From the NCBI RefSeq assembly GCF_024460475.1, contig NZ_JANFYN010000051.1:1-14487 (forward strand): DNA of 14,487 nt, written 5' to 3'. A model generated the notes under the pieces. That model was not told where the DNA came from and ran no database searches. It worked only from the letters and a program-made list of their open reading frames with translations. Below are positions 1-6,654 of the stretch, piece by piece. Source of the stretch: Holdemanella sp. MSK.7.32 (lineage in GTDB: Bacteria > Bacillota_I > Bacilli_A > Erysipelotrichales > Erysipelotrichaceae). Numbering within the stretch: position 1 is the stretch's first letter; each line of letters begins with the position of its first letter. Made by a program: the position numbers and the translations under genes.

Positions 1-283
1 TAAGACATTAACGGATGTAGAATGGTTGGATTTAGAAGAATTAGAGGAAAAGGAGAAGATTGAAATGTGTGAAGCTGAAAAGAGATGGCTAGAAGTAAAG
101 TCAAAGGAATGGGAAGCTGAAGGGATAAGAAAAGGAATCGAACAAGGCATTGAACAAGGCAGCGAGAATAATCGTAAAGAAATGTATCAAACAATGGTAG
201 ACAAAGGATTCAGTATTTCAAGTATCGCATCCATCTTCTCGGTAAGTGAAGAGTCGATTGAAAGGCTGTTGATGAAAGCTTAG
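1..283 (+). CDS. Rpn-family recombination-promoting nuclease / PD-(D/E)XK transposase-like protein, C-terminal fragment
   Basis: The reading frame is open from the left edge (first full codon at base 2) to the TAG at 281-283, so only the C-terminal 93 or so residues are present and the nuclease core lies outside the window. What remains is a charged, Glu/Lys-rich helix, then a GIxxGIEQGIEQG repeat, then a short helix-turn-helix-like tail (KGFSISSIASIFSVSEESIERLL). This tail architecture is typical of the Rpn/PDDEXK_2 family, whose members act in RecA-independent recombination or anti-phage defence. The TTG at 26 would give an 85-residue protein, but the upstream codons continue the same charged helix, so I do not take TTG as the start. 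The family call rests on the tail only. A weak hairpin terminator follows at 367-393. Confidence 0.7.
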   Translation, partial: KTLTDVEWLDLEELEEKEKIEMCEAEKRWLEVKSKEWEAEGIRKGIEQGIEQGSENNRKEMYQTMVDKGFSISSIASIFSVSEESIERLLMKA

Positions 284-403
284 GTGTAGTTAAATGTGTG
301 AAGAACATTTAGACGCTAGAACAAATCTTTGAGATTTCTAGAATGACTTTAAAAATAGAGTTTAATAGATGGATGTGGATTTCGCATCCATCTTCTTGAT
401 AAG
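225..403 (+). repeat. Imperfect 22-bp direct repeat, second copy in intergenic DNA
   Basis: Bases 225-246, inside the Rpn-like gene, and 382-403, downstream of it, match at 20 of 22 positions (core TCGCATCCATCTTCT). In the matching frame the second copy would read ASIFLIS followed by a stop, against ASIFSVS in the gene. It may be a leftover of a second Rpn-type gene end or a local duplication. The second copy supplies the 3' arm of the hairpin at 367-393. Confidence 0.6.
367..397 (+). terminator. Weak hairpin terminator candidate after the Rpn-like gene
   Basis: AGATGGATG (367-375) pairs perfectly with CATCCATCT (385-393) around a 9-base loop. It is followed only by the short pyrimidine run TCTT, so it is a weak intrinsic terminator at best. 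A smaller hairpin, AAATCT-TTG-AGATTT (323-337), lies upstream of it. Confidence 0.4.
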
Positions 404-432
404 TTAAAAAAATATAGATATATGCAGGATTG

Positions 433-453
433 ATATCATTTAGATAATGATAT
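433..453. promoter_or_regulatory. Inverted repeat upstream of manA promoter
   Basis: ATATCATT (433-440) and AATGATAT (446-453) form a perfect 8-bp inverted repeat around TAGAT. It ends 41 bases before the proposed -35 of manA. It has the form of a repressor or activator site, but I cannot assign a regulator. Confidence 0.35.
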
Positions 454-494
454 TTAGTCTTGATGTAGACGTTGTTTTAAGAAGTGTGAAGAAG

Positions 495-523
495 TAGACA
501 TTATATGAATAACTAACTATAAT
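495..523 (+). promoter_or_regulatory. Sigma-A-type promoter of manA
   Basis: TAGACA (495-500, 5 of 6 to the -35 consensus) and TATAAT (518-523, perfect -10) are separated by 17 bases. Transcription should start near 530. The short leader carries GAGGT (536-540), seven bases before the manA ATG at 548. Confidence 0.75.
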
Positions 524-547
524 AGAACTAGAAGTGAGGTACATAAA

Positions 548-1510
548 ATGTCAATTGTTAAACTAACTCCTGCATTTAAAGACTACCTTTGGGGTGGTAC
601 TAAACTAAAAGAAAACTATGGTAAAAAAACAGATATGGATCCAGTTGCGGAGAGCTGGGAATTGTCTGTGCATCCAGATGGTCCAAGTATTGTAGCTAGT
701 GGGGAATATGAAGGTTTGTCTTTCCCTGAATATTTGGAGAAAAAAGGAAAGAGTGTTTTAGGAACGAAGGGAAACACATTTGAGTTTTTTCCAATCTTAA
801 TTAAATTTATTGATGCCAAACAACCATTATCAATTCAGGTTCATCCAGATAATGAATATGCGCTTCGTGTTGAACATGAATATGGTAAGACTGAAATGTG
901 GTATATCTTAGATTGTGAACCAGATTCATTTTTATATTTTGGTGTAAATAAAGAAATTACTAAAGAAGAATTTGAGCGTCGAATTCATGATAATACTTTA
1001 TTAGACGTGTTAAAAGCGGTTCCAGTACATAAGGGAGATGTTTTCTTTATAAAATCTGGTACAATTCATGCGATTGGTGCAGGAATTCAGATTTGTGAGA
1101 TCCAACAAAACTCAAATACAACATATCGTGTTTATGATTTTGGTCGTGTTGGAAAAGATGGTAAACCTCGTGAATTACATATTCAAAAGGCGATTGATGT
1201 TTCAAATCTAAGTCCGATTGAATCTGATTTTAAACCATGTGGTCCTGAAGAAAAGAATGGGGATTGTGATACTGTACGTTTAGCAACTTGCGAATACTTT
1301 ACTACATATGAGTCTACATTGAATGGCACAACAACGCTTCATGTTGATGATGAAAGTTTTGGTTCTATCTTGTTGATTGAGGGTAATGCGACAATTGAAA
1401 ATGATGGTACAACTTTAGAGGTAAATAAAGGAGATTCTGTATTTATTGATGCGAATAGTGGTGATGTAAAAATCACAGGAAAATGCCAATGGATCTATAG
1501 CAGGGTTTAA
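548..1510 (+). CDS. manA: Mannose-6-phosphate isomerase, class I (phosphomannose isomerase)
   Basis: This cytoplasmic zinc enzyme interconverts mannose 6-phosphate and fructose 6-phosphate, linking mannose uptake or GDP-mannose synthesis to glycolysis. The 320-residue length fits the short Bacillota class I form. The cupin metal site is visible: QVHP around His99, Glu116 in the KTEMWY segment, and His174 in GTIHAIG. The family's catalytic Arg lies in TTYRVYDFGR (Arg194). The C-terminal third is the usual second beta-barrel. The ATG at 548 is preceded by GAGGT at a good distance and by a near-consensus promoter. The stop codon sits inside the loop of a terminator hairpin, so the gene looks largely monocistronic. 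No other mannose gene is nearby. Confidence 0.95.
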   Translation: MSIVKLTPAFKDYLWGGTKLKENYGKKTDMDPVAESWELSVHPDGPSIVASGEYEGLSFPEYLEKKGKSVLGTKGNTFEFFPILIKFIDAKQPLSIQVHPDNEYALRVEHEYGKTEMWYILDCEPDSFLYFGVNKEITKEEFERRIHDNTLLDVLKAVPVHKGDVFFIKSGTIHAIGAGIQICEIQQNSNTTYRVYDFGRVGKDGKPRELHIQKAIDVSNLSPIESDFKPCGPEEKNGDCDTVRLATCEYFTTYESTLNGTTTLHVDDESFGSILLIEGNATIENDGTTLEVNKGDSVFIDANSGDVKITGKCQWIYSRV

Positions 1511-1526
1511 TCCCCTGCATCTTTTT
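1500..1526 (+). terminator. Intrinsic terminator embedding the manA stop codon
   Basis: GCAGGG (1500-1505) pairs with CCCTGC (1513-1518) around a seven-base loop that contains the manA TAA. A run of five T follows (1522-1526). The mutY ATG starts only four bases later, so read-through or a promoter inside manA must supply mutY. Confidence 0.75.
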
Positions 1527-1530
1527 AGTT

Positions 1531-2517
1531 ATGAAAGAATTTCAAAAAGATTTAATAGACTGGTATATTAAAAATCATCGTCCTTTAGAATTTCGCTTAA
1601 AGAAAGATCCTTATGAAATATGGATCAGTGAAATCATGGCCCAACAAACTCGTATTGAGGCTATGCTTCCATATTTTAAAAGGTGGATACAGCTGTTACC
1701 GGATATTGAGAGTGTCGCAAAGTGTGATGATGAAAAGCTAAATAAGTTATGGCAAGGATTAGGTTATTATTCGCGGTGTAAAAATATAAAGAAATGTGCC
1801 ATAGAATGTGTTGAAAAACACAATGGAAAATTACCTTGCACAAAAGAAGAATTATTAAAATTACCAGGAATTGGCCCATACACGGCAGGTGCCATAGCTT
1901 CCATTGCGTATGGACAAAGAGTAAGTGCAGTCGATGGGAATGTGATTCGTGTATTTTCTAGGTTGTATGATATTTGTGAGGATGTTACCAAGACGAGTGT
2001 GAAGAAACAGATTGAAATGTTAGTAGATGAAAGTCTTCCTTCAAAAGAAGAGATTTCTTACTATAATCAAGCGTTGATGGAACTTGGAGCACTTATTTGT
2101 ATTCCCAAAAGTCCAAGGTGTGATATTTGTCCAATCAAAAAATATTGCGAAGCTTCAGATCCTGCTTCTTTGCCTTATAAGCCAAAGAAAAGTGCACGTA
2201 AAATCGAGTATAAACATGTGTATGTTTGGATACATCAAAATAAGGTTCATGTTGTAAAAAGAGCGGATACCGGTTTGTTAGCAGGACTTTATGGCTTTGA
2301 TGAAACGAAACCAGAACATATTATAGAAAGTATTGAATTAAAACCTTATATACATATTTTTTCACATGTAGAGTGGCATATGGATGCGACGTTGTGTATA
2401 GTAGACAGGGAAGATTCAAATTATAAAACAATTGAAGAAATAGAAGAGCATATCGCATTACCAAGTGCGTTTATGCCGTTTATGAAACAAGTAGAGGAGT
2501 ATTTATGGAAAAAGTAG
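1531..2517 (+). CDS. mutY: A/G-specific adenine glycosylase
   Basis: This DNA repair enzyme removes adenine mispaired with 8-oxoguanine. The N-terminal HhH-GPD domain has catalytic Glu34 (WISEIMAQQT), the hairpin LPGIGPYTAG (111-120) and catalytic Asp135 in VDGNVIRV. Four cysteines in C-x6-C-x2-C-x5-C spacing (190, 197, 200, 206) form the [4Fe-4S] site. The C-terminal NUDIX-like domain keeps the 8-oxoG-reading Phe-Ser-His loop (277-279). The 328-residue length is slightly below the usual 350. The family's LPWR element near residue 20 reads LEFR here. The ATG at 1531 fits the family N-terminus, yet no Shine-Dalgarno sequence precedes it; the 15 bases upstream are the T-rich end of the manA terminator. 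The 3' end overlaps luxS by 13 bases. Confidence 0.95.
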   Translation: MKEFQKDLIDWYIKNHRPLEFRLKKDPYEIWISEIMAQQTRIEAMLPYFKRWIQLLPDIESVAKCDDEKLNKLWQGLGYYSRCKNIKKCAIECVEKHNGKLPCTKEELLKLPGIGPYTAGAIASIAYGQRVSAVDGNVIRVFSRLYDICEDVTKTSVKKQIEMLVDESLPSKEEISYYNQALMELGALICIPKSPRCDICPIKKYCEASDPASLPYKPKKSARKIEYKHVYVWIHQNKVHVVKRADTGLLAGLYGFDETKPEHIIESIELKPYIHIFSHVEWHMDATLCIVDREDSNYKTIEEIEEHIALPSAFMPFMKQVEEYLWKK

Positions 2518-2981
2518 AAATTGAAAGTTTTACTTTAGATCATACTAAAGTAAAAGCGCCTTATGTGCGTTTGATAAGTGAAGAAAAAGGGCCCAACGGA
2601 GATATTGTATCAAATTTTGATGTTCGCTTATGTCAACCGAATCGACAAGAGATACCAACCGGAGTTATGCATACTTTAGAACATTTGTTCGCATTATATC
2701 TTCGCCCTAGGATTACTGGGTATTTAGATTGTTCACCATTTGGATGTCGTACAGGATTTCACCTTTTAGCATGGGGAAAACATTCAAGCAAAGATGTTGC
2801 GATTGCCGTAAAAGAAGCTTTAGAGCTAATCACAACTACAGAATGGGAAGATGTTCCGGGTACAGAAGAAAAAGAGTGTGGTAACTACAAAGATCATTCT
2901 TTATTTGGTGCTAAGGAATGGGCAAAAGAAATTTTAGAGAAGGGAATGAGTTGCGACCCATTCGAAAGAAAAATTGTGTAA
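2505..2981 (+). CDS. luxS: S-ribosylhomocysteine lyase (autoinducer-2 synthase)
   Basis: LuxS cleaves S-ribosylhomocysteine into homocysteine and DPD, the precursor of autoinducer-2, in the activated methyl cycle. The 158-residue length is normal. The metal site HTLEH supplies His56 and His60 with Glu59, and Cys125 in ECGNYKDH is the third ligand. Cys81 in SPFGCRTGF matches the catalytic cysteine. GAGGAG (2493-2498) precedes the ATG at 2505, inside the end of mutY, so translation is probably coupled. The partner nucleosidase gene (pfs/mtnN) is not in the window. A strong terminator follows at once. Confidence 0.97.
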   Translation: MEKVEIESFTLDHTKVKAPYVRLISEEKGPNGDIVSNFDVRLCQPNRQEIPTGVMHTLEHLFALYLRPRITGYLDCSPFGCRTGFHLLAWGKHSSKDVAIAVKEALELITTTEWEDVPGTEEKECGNYKDHSLFGAKEWAKEILEKGMSCDPFERKIV

Positions 2982-3005
2982 GAGAATGTGAAATTCTCTT
3001 TTTTT
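2980..3005 (+). terminator. Intrinsic terminator of mutY-luxS
   Basis: AAGAGAAT (2980-2987) pairs with ATTCTCTT (2993-3000) around a GTGAA loop and runs straight into T's through 3005. The stem starts within the luxS stop codon. Confidence 0.85.
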
Positions 3006-3036
3006 ATTTGAGTTGCCCTATTTATCGTGTCGTTTC

Positions 3037-3047
3037 TATGTTAAAAT
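3037..3047 (+). promoter_or_regulatory. Extended -10 promoter of secA-prfB
   Basis: TATGT followed by TAAAAT (3042-3047) matches the Gram-positive extended -10 (TRTGN plus -10). A -35-like TTGCCC (3013-3018) lies too far upstream to pair with it at 17 bases, and the TG motif would compensate. Expected start is near 3054. Confidence 0.55.
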
Positions 3048-3079
3048 ATAGTATAGTCTTTAAAAGGAGAACTTATATT

Positions 3080-5476
3080 ATGGCAGGAATTTTTGGAAAA
3101 TTATTTTCAGAAGAACAACGTGAATTATCTGCATTAGAAAAGATTGCAGATCAAGTATTAAAATATGAACCAGAAATGCAGGCACTATCTGATGATGAGT
3201 TGCGTGCAAAAACAGATGAATATAGAAAAAGAATTGCGAATGGAGAAACAGTAGATGATCTTCTTCCTGAAGCGTTCGCAACAGCTAGAGAAGCTGCTTA
3301 TCGTGTAATCAACGAAAAACCTTATAAAGTTCAGATTATGGGTTCGATTGCGATGCACAAAGGTGATATCTCAGAAATGAAGACTGGTGAAGGTAAAACT
3401 TTAACAGCTACAATGTGTGTATATTTGAATGCACTTGCAGGTCAAGGTGTTCATGTAATCACAGTCAATGAATATTTGGCTGGTCGTGATGCTGCCTGGA
3501 TGGGCGAAATTTATCGTTTCTTAGGTTTAACTGTTGGTGTAAATACACGTGATTTAAAACCAAGAGAAAAACGTGATGCGTATGCATGTGATATTACATA
3601 TACAACAAACTCAGAACTTGGATTTGATTACTTGCGTGACAACATGGTTACAGAGGTTGAAGATCGTGTAATGCGTGGACTTCACATGGCTGTAATCGAT
3701 GAAGTTGACTCTGTATTAATTGATGAGAGTCGTACACCATTGATTATTTCGGGTGGTAAAAAACAAACCGCAAATTTATACATTCAGTCGGATCGTTTTG
3801 TGAAGACTTTAATAGCTCCAGAATATGAAACAGATAAGTTTACTCATGAAAAAACTTTGATTTCTGGAGATTATGATATTGATGAAAAGACACGTCAGAT
3901 CATGTTGAGTGAAGATGGTGTTCATAAGGCAGAAAAATTCTTTAAGATCAAAAACCTTTACGATATTGAACACACTCAACTTGTTCACCACATTAACCAG
4001 GCTTTAAAGGCAAACTACATCATGATGCGTGAAGTTGAATATGTAGTTAGTGATGAAAAAGAAATTGTTATCGTTGATCAATTTACAGGTCGTATGATGC
4101 CAGGACGTGCATATTCAGATGGTTTACACCAAGCTATTGAAGCTAAAGAAGGGGTTCCAATCAAAGAAGAAACTTCGACTTTGGCGACAATCACATACCA
4201 GAACTTCTTCCGTCTATATGAAAAATTGGCTGGTATGACGGGTACCGCAAAAACTGAAGAAGAAGAATTCTTATCAACTTACAATATGAAAGTTGTTGTT
4301 ATTCCTACAAACCGTCCAGTAGCTCGTAAGGATCTTCCTGATGAAATCTATGCACATAAAAAAGATAAATATGCTGCATTGGTACGTGAAGTAAAACGTT
4401 TGTATGAAACAGGACAACCAGTTCTAGTTGGTACGATTGCGGTAGAAACAAGTGAGGTTATTTCACAATTATTAAATAAGGAACACATTCCTCATGAAGT
4501 ATTAAATGCGAAAAACCATGCTCGTGAAGCAGAAATCATCGCAAAGGCGGGTCGCCCAAAATCAGTTACAATTGCGACAAACATGGCTGGTCGTGGTACC
4601 GACATTAAATTAACAGAAGAATCACGTAAATTAGGTGGTTTAGCTGTATTGGGTAGTGAAAGACATGAATCTCGTCGTATTGATAACCAGTTACGTGGAC
4701 GTTCTGGTCGTCAAGGAGATCCTGGATTCTCACGTTTCTATGTATCTTTAGAAGATTCATTGATGGTTCGTTTTGGTGGCGACAAGCTACAAAAGCTATT
4801 TGAAAAAATGGGTGACGAACAAATTGAATCAAAGGCAGTTACAAAATCAATCACAATGGCTCAAAAACGTGTTGAAGGATATAACTTCGATATGCGTAAA
4901 CAATTGTTAGATTATGATGATGTATTACGTCGTCAACGTGAAATTATTTATGCACAGCGCAATCGTATTTTAGAGGCAGATGAAGTGCATGATATGGTTC
5001 GTGTTGTATTTGAAAAAACAATTGAACAAACTTTACAAGCTAATTTATCGGATCAAAAGAAACAAACAATCGATGTTGCTGGTGTTGTTAAATCCATTGA
5101 AATGATGGGTATGGCTGAAGATAAGGCGATTCGTGCAAGTGAACTTGAAGGAAAGTCTTATGATGAAGTTAAAGAATATTGTGTAAATAAAATTTGGAAT
5201 GAATATGAAGCTGAAATCAAAGATGTTAAGCGTCAATTCTTGCCTTTTGAAAAGACAGTTGTATTACGTAATATTGACCGTAACTGGATCAACCACATTG
5301 ATATGATGGACAAATTGCGTAGTGGTATCTATTTGCGTTCTTATGCACAAAACAACCCTCTACAACAATATGTACAAGAAGGATTCGATATGTTTGAAGA
5401 AATGAATCAAAGAATTGATCGTGAAATCACATTCTTCTTATTAAAGGTTCGTATTCGTAAGGAGCATGCAGCTTAA
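3080..5476 (+). CDS. secA: Preprotein translocase ATPase SecA
   Basis: SecA is the cytoplasmic motor that pushes unfolded preproteins through SecYEG. The ATG at 3080 is preceded by AAAGGAG (3063-3069) and gives the family N-terminus MAGIFGKLF, 798 residues; an in-frame ORF continues upstream to 2918 but has no such support. Motor domain 1 has MKTGEGKT (100-107) and the Walker B-like DEVD (207-210). The preprotein-binding region and motor domain 2 (ATNMAGRGTDIKL, then RIDNQLRGRSGRQGD) follow. The protein stops right after the helical scaffold (KVRIRKEHAA) with no cysteine-rich SEC-C zinc tail, so it is shorter than the 841-residue B. subtilis protein. The stop overlaps the prfB start (TAATG), and the two form one transcription unit. 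Confidence 0.97.
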   Translation: MAGIFGKLFSEEQRELSALEKIADQVLKYEPEMQALSDDELRAKTDEYRKRIANGETVDDLLPEAFATAREAAYRVINEKPYKVQIMGSIAMHKGDISEMKTGEGKTLTATMCVYLNALAGQGVHVITVNEYLAGRDAAWMGEIYRFLGLTVGVNTRDLKPREKRDAYACDITYTTNSELGFDYLRDNMVTEVEDRVMRGLHMAVIDEVDSVLIDESRTPLIISGGKKQTANLYIQSDRFVKTLIAPEYETDKFTHEKTLISGDYDIDEKTRQIMLSEDGVHKAEKFFKIKNLYDIEHTQLVHHINQALKANYIMMREVEYVVSDEKEIVIVDQFTGRMMPGRAYSDGLHQAIEAKEGVPIKEETSTLATITYQNFFRLYEKLAGMTGTAKTEEEEFLSTYNMKVVVIPTNRPVARKDLPDEIYAHKKDKYAALVREVKRLYETGQPVLVGTIAVETSEVISQLLNKEHIPHEVLNAKNHAREAEIIAKAGRPKSVTIATNMAGRGTDIKLTEESRKLGGLAVLGSERHESRRIDNQLRGRSGRQGDPGFSRFYVSLEDSLMVRFGGDKLQKLFEKMGDEQIESKAVTKSITMAQKRVEGYNFDMRKQLLDYDDVLRRQREIIYAQRNRILEADEVHDMVRVVFEKTIEQTLQANLSDQKKQTIDVAGVVKSIEMMGMAEDKAIRASELEGKSYDEVKEYCVNKIWNEYEAEIKDVKRQFLPFEKTVVLRNIDRNWINHIDMMDKLRSGIYLRSYAQNNPLQQYVQEGFDMFEEMNQRIDREITFFLLKVRIRKEHAA

Positions 5477-6577
5477 TGGAACTATATGAATTGAAACAAG
5501 GAGTGAGTACTCACCTAGAGAAATTACATTCTTTAGGTGAGTCACTTTGACTTATCTAGTAAAAATAAACAAATCGAAGAGTATGATAAACAAACTTTAG
5601 AACCAGATTTCTGGCAAGATCAAAAAAAAGCTCAACAAGTGATTCGTGCAAAAAATGCATTAAAAGATATTGTGGATCGTTATGAAGAATTAGATTTACA
5701 ATTGACTTCATTAAATGATACGGCTGATGAATTAAAGTCTGAATTTGATGAAGAACTGATGATGATTGCCGAAGAAGAATATGCGGATATGGATAAAAAA
5801 TTCGAGAATTTTGAAATCCAAGTTTTATTAAGTCATGAATATGACCAGAATAATGCGATTCTTGAAATTCACCCTGGAGCTGGTGGAACCGAATCTTGTG
5901 ACTGGGCAAGTATGTTATATCGTATGTATACAAGATATGCTGAAAAACATGGCTTTAAAGTAACTGTTCTAGATTATTTACCAGGGGATGAGGCAGGTAT
6001 TAAAAGTGTAACTTTCCTTGTCGAAGGAGATAAGGCTTATGGCTATCTGAAGTCAGAAAAGGGAGTACATCGTTTAGTTCGTATTTCGCCATTTGATTCA
6101 GGAGCTAGAAGACATACTTCATTTGCGAGTTTAGATGTTATGCCTCAATTCAATGATGAAATTGAAATTGACATCAAGCCAGAAGATTTAATTGTAGAAA
6201 CAAAACGTGCTTCAGGTGCTGGAGGACAGCATATCAATAAAACGGATAGTGCCGTACGTATGGTACATAAGCCAACGGGTATTGTAGCGACATGTCAAAA
6301 TGGTCGTAGTCAGCATGAAAATAGAGAAGAATGTTTGCGTGTCTTAAAATCTCGTTTATATCAATTAGAAATTGAAGAACAAGAAAAGAAGATTGCTCAA
6401 ATCAAAGGTGTACAATCTGCCAATGAATGGGGTAGCCAAATTCGAAGCTATGTCATGCATCCATATAGCTTAGTCAAAGATGTTCGTACAGGATATGAAA
6501 CAAGTCAAGTTCAATCTGTATTAGATGGAGATCTTGATGAATTCATCTTTGCGTATTTAAAATCACAGATCCAATAA
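5476..6577 (+). CDS. prfB: Peptide chain release factor 2 (programmed +1 frameshift)
   Basis: RF2 ends translation at UGA and UAA. Synthesis starts at the ATG at 5476, which overlaps the secA stop, with AAGGAG at 5459-5464. The first 24 codons (MELYELKQGV...LGESL) end at an in-frame TGA (5548-5550). A +1 slip on CTT TGA C continues at GAC (5549) to the TAA at 6575-6577, giving 366 residues, the normal RF2 length. After the slip the protein reads DLSSKNKQIEEYDKQ, as expected for the family. The tripeptide anticodon SPF (204-206) proves RF2 rather than RF1, and GGQ lies at 249-251. Frameshifting makes the gene autoregulated, since scarce RF2 leaves UGA unread longer. A plain ORF call from the GTG at 5537 loses the real N-terminus. 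A hairpin fills the leader. Confidence 0.97.
5509..5542 (+). promoter_or_regulatory. Leader hairpin abutting the prfB frameshift site
   Basis: Bases 5509-5522 pair with 5529-5542 in a 14-bp stem (one G-U pair, 5518:5533) with a six-base loop ATTACA. The 3' arm contains AGGTGA (5535-5540), the only Shine-Dalgarno-like element before the slip site, and the stem ends two bases before CTT. GTG at 5503-5505 could extend the stem by pairing with CAC at 5543-5545 across a three-base bulge. No T-run follows, so it is not an intrinsic terminator. Confidence 0.7.
5535..5551 (+). other. prfB: Programmed +1 ribosomal frameshift signal of prfB
   Basis: AGGTGA (5535-5540) is complementary to the 16S 3' end, followed by GTCA and the slippery CTT TGA C (5545-5551). 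The CTT-TGA-C core is the classical RF2 signal. Aligned on the anti-Shine-Dalgarno, the spacing to CTT is about four bases longer than in E. coli AGGGGGTATCTTTGAC. Confidence 0.9.
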
Positions 6578-6604
6578 AATCCAATCGAAAGGTTGGATTT
6601 TTTT
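6576..6604 (+). terminator. Intrinsic terminator of secA-prfB
   Basis: AAAATCCAATC (6576-6586) pairs with GGTTGGATTTT (6591-6601), with one T-G wobble, capped by a GAAA tetraloop on a C-G pair. Seven T's (6598-6604) close it. The stem begins inside the prfB stop codon. Confidence 0.9.
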
Positions 6605-6625
6605 CTATATTCGCTCATAAAAGTG

Positions 6626-6648
6626 TAAAATACTCTTATCAAGAGGTT
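6626..6648 (+). promoter_or_regulatory. Probable -10 and ribosome binding site of the three-gene unit
   Basis: TAAAAT (6626-6631) lies just after the prfB terminator and is followed by AAGAGGTT (6641-6648), about eight bases before the ATG at 6655. The -35 position (TTCTAT, 6603-6608) is a poor match, so the promoter call is tentative. Confidence 0.4.
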
Positions 6649-6654
6649 AAAAAT

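Noticed and set aside
464..477. Catabolite-responsive (cre) site candidate before manA
   Set aside because: TGTAGACGTTGTTT departs from the cre consensus at three positions, including the 3' CA, and has poor symmetry.
2918..3079. Long N-terminal extension of secA from an ATG at 2918
   Set aside because: It overlaps luxS, crosses the luxS terminator and the secA promoter, and lacks SecA similarity; ATG 3080 has AAAGGAG and the family N-terminus.
5537..5548. GTG at 5537 as the prfB start
   Set aside because: It is merely the first in-frame start codon in the +1 frame. The 24-codon leader, its coupling to secA and the CTT TGA C signal show that the true start is 5476.
5556..5933. 125-codon open frame on the minus strand inside prfB
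   Set aside because: His/Tyr/Leu-rich antisense shadow with no start signals; the plus strand encodes a clear RF2.
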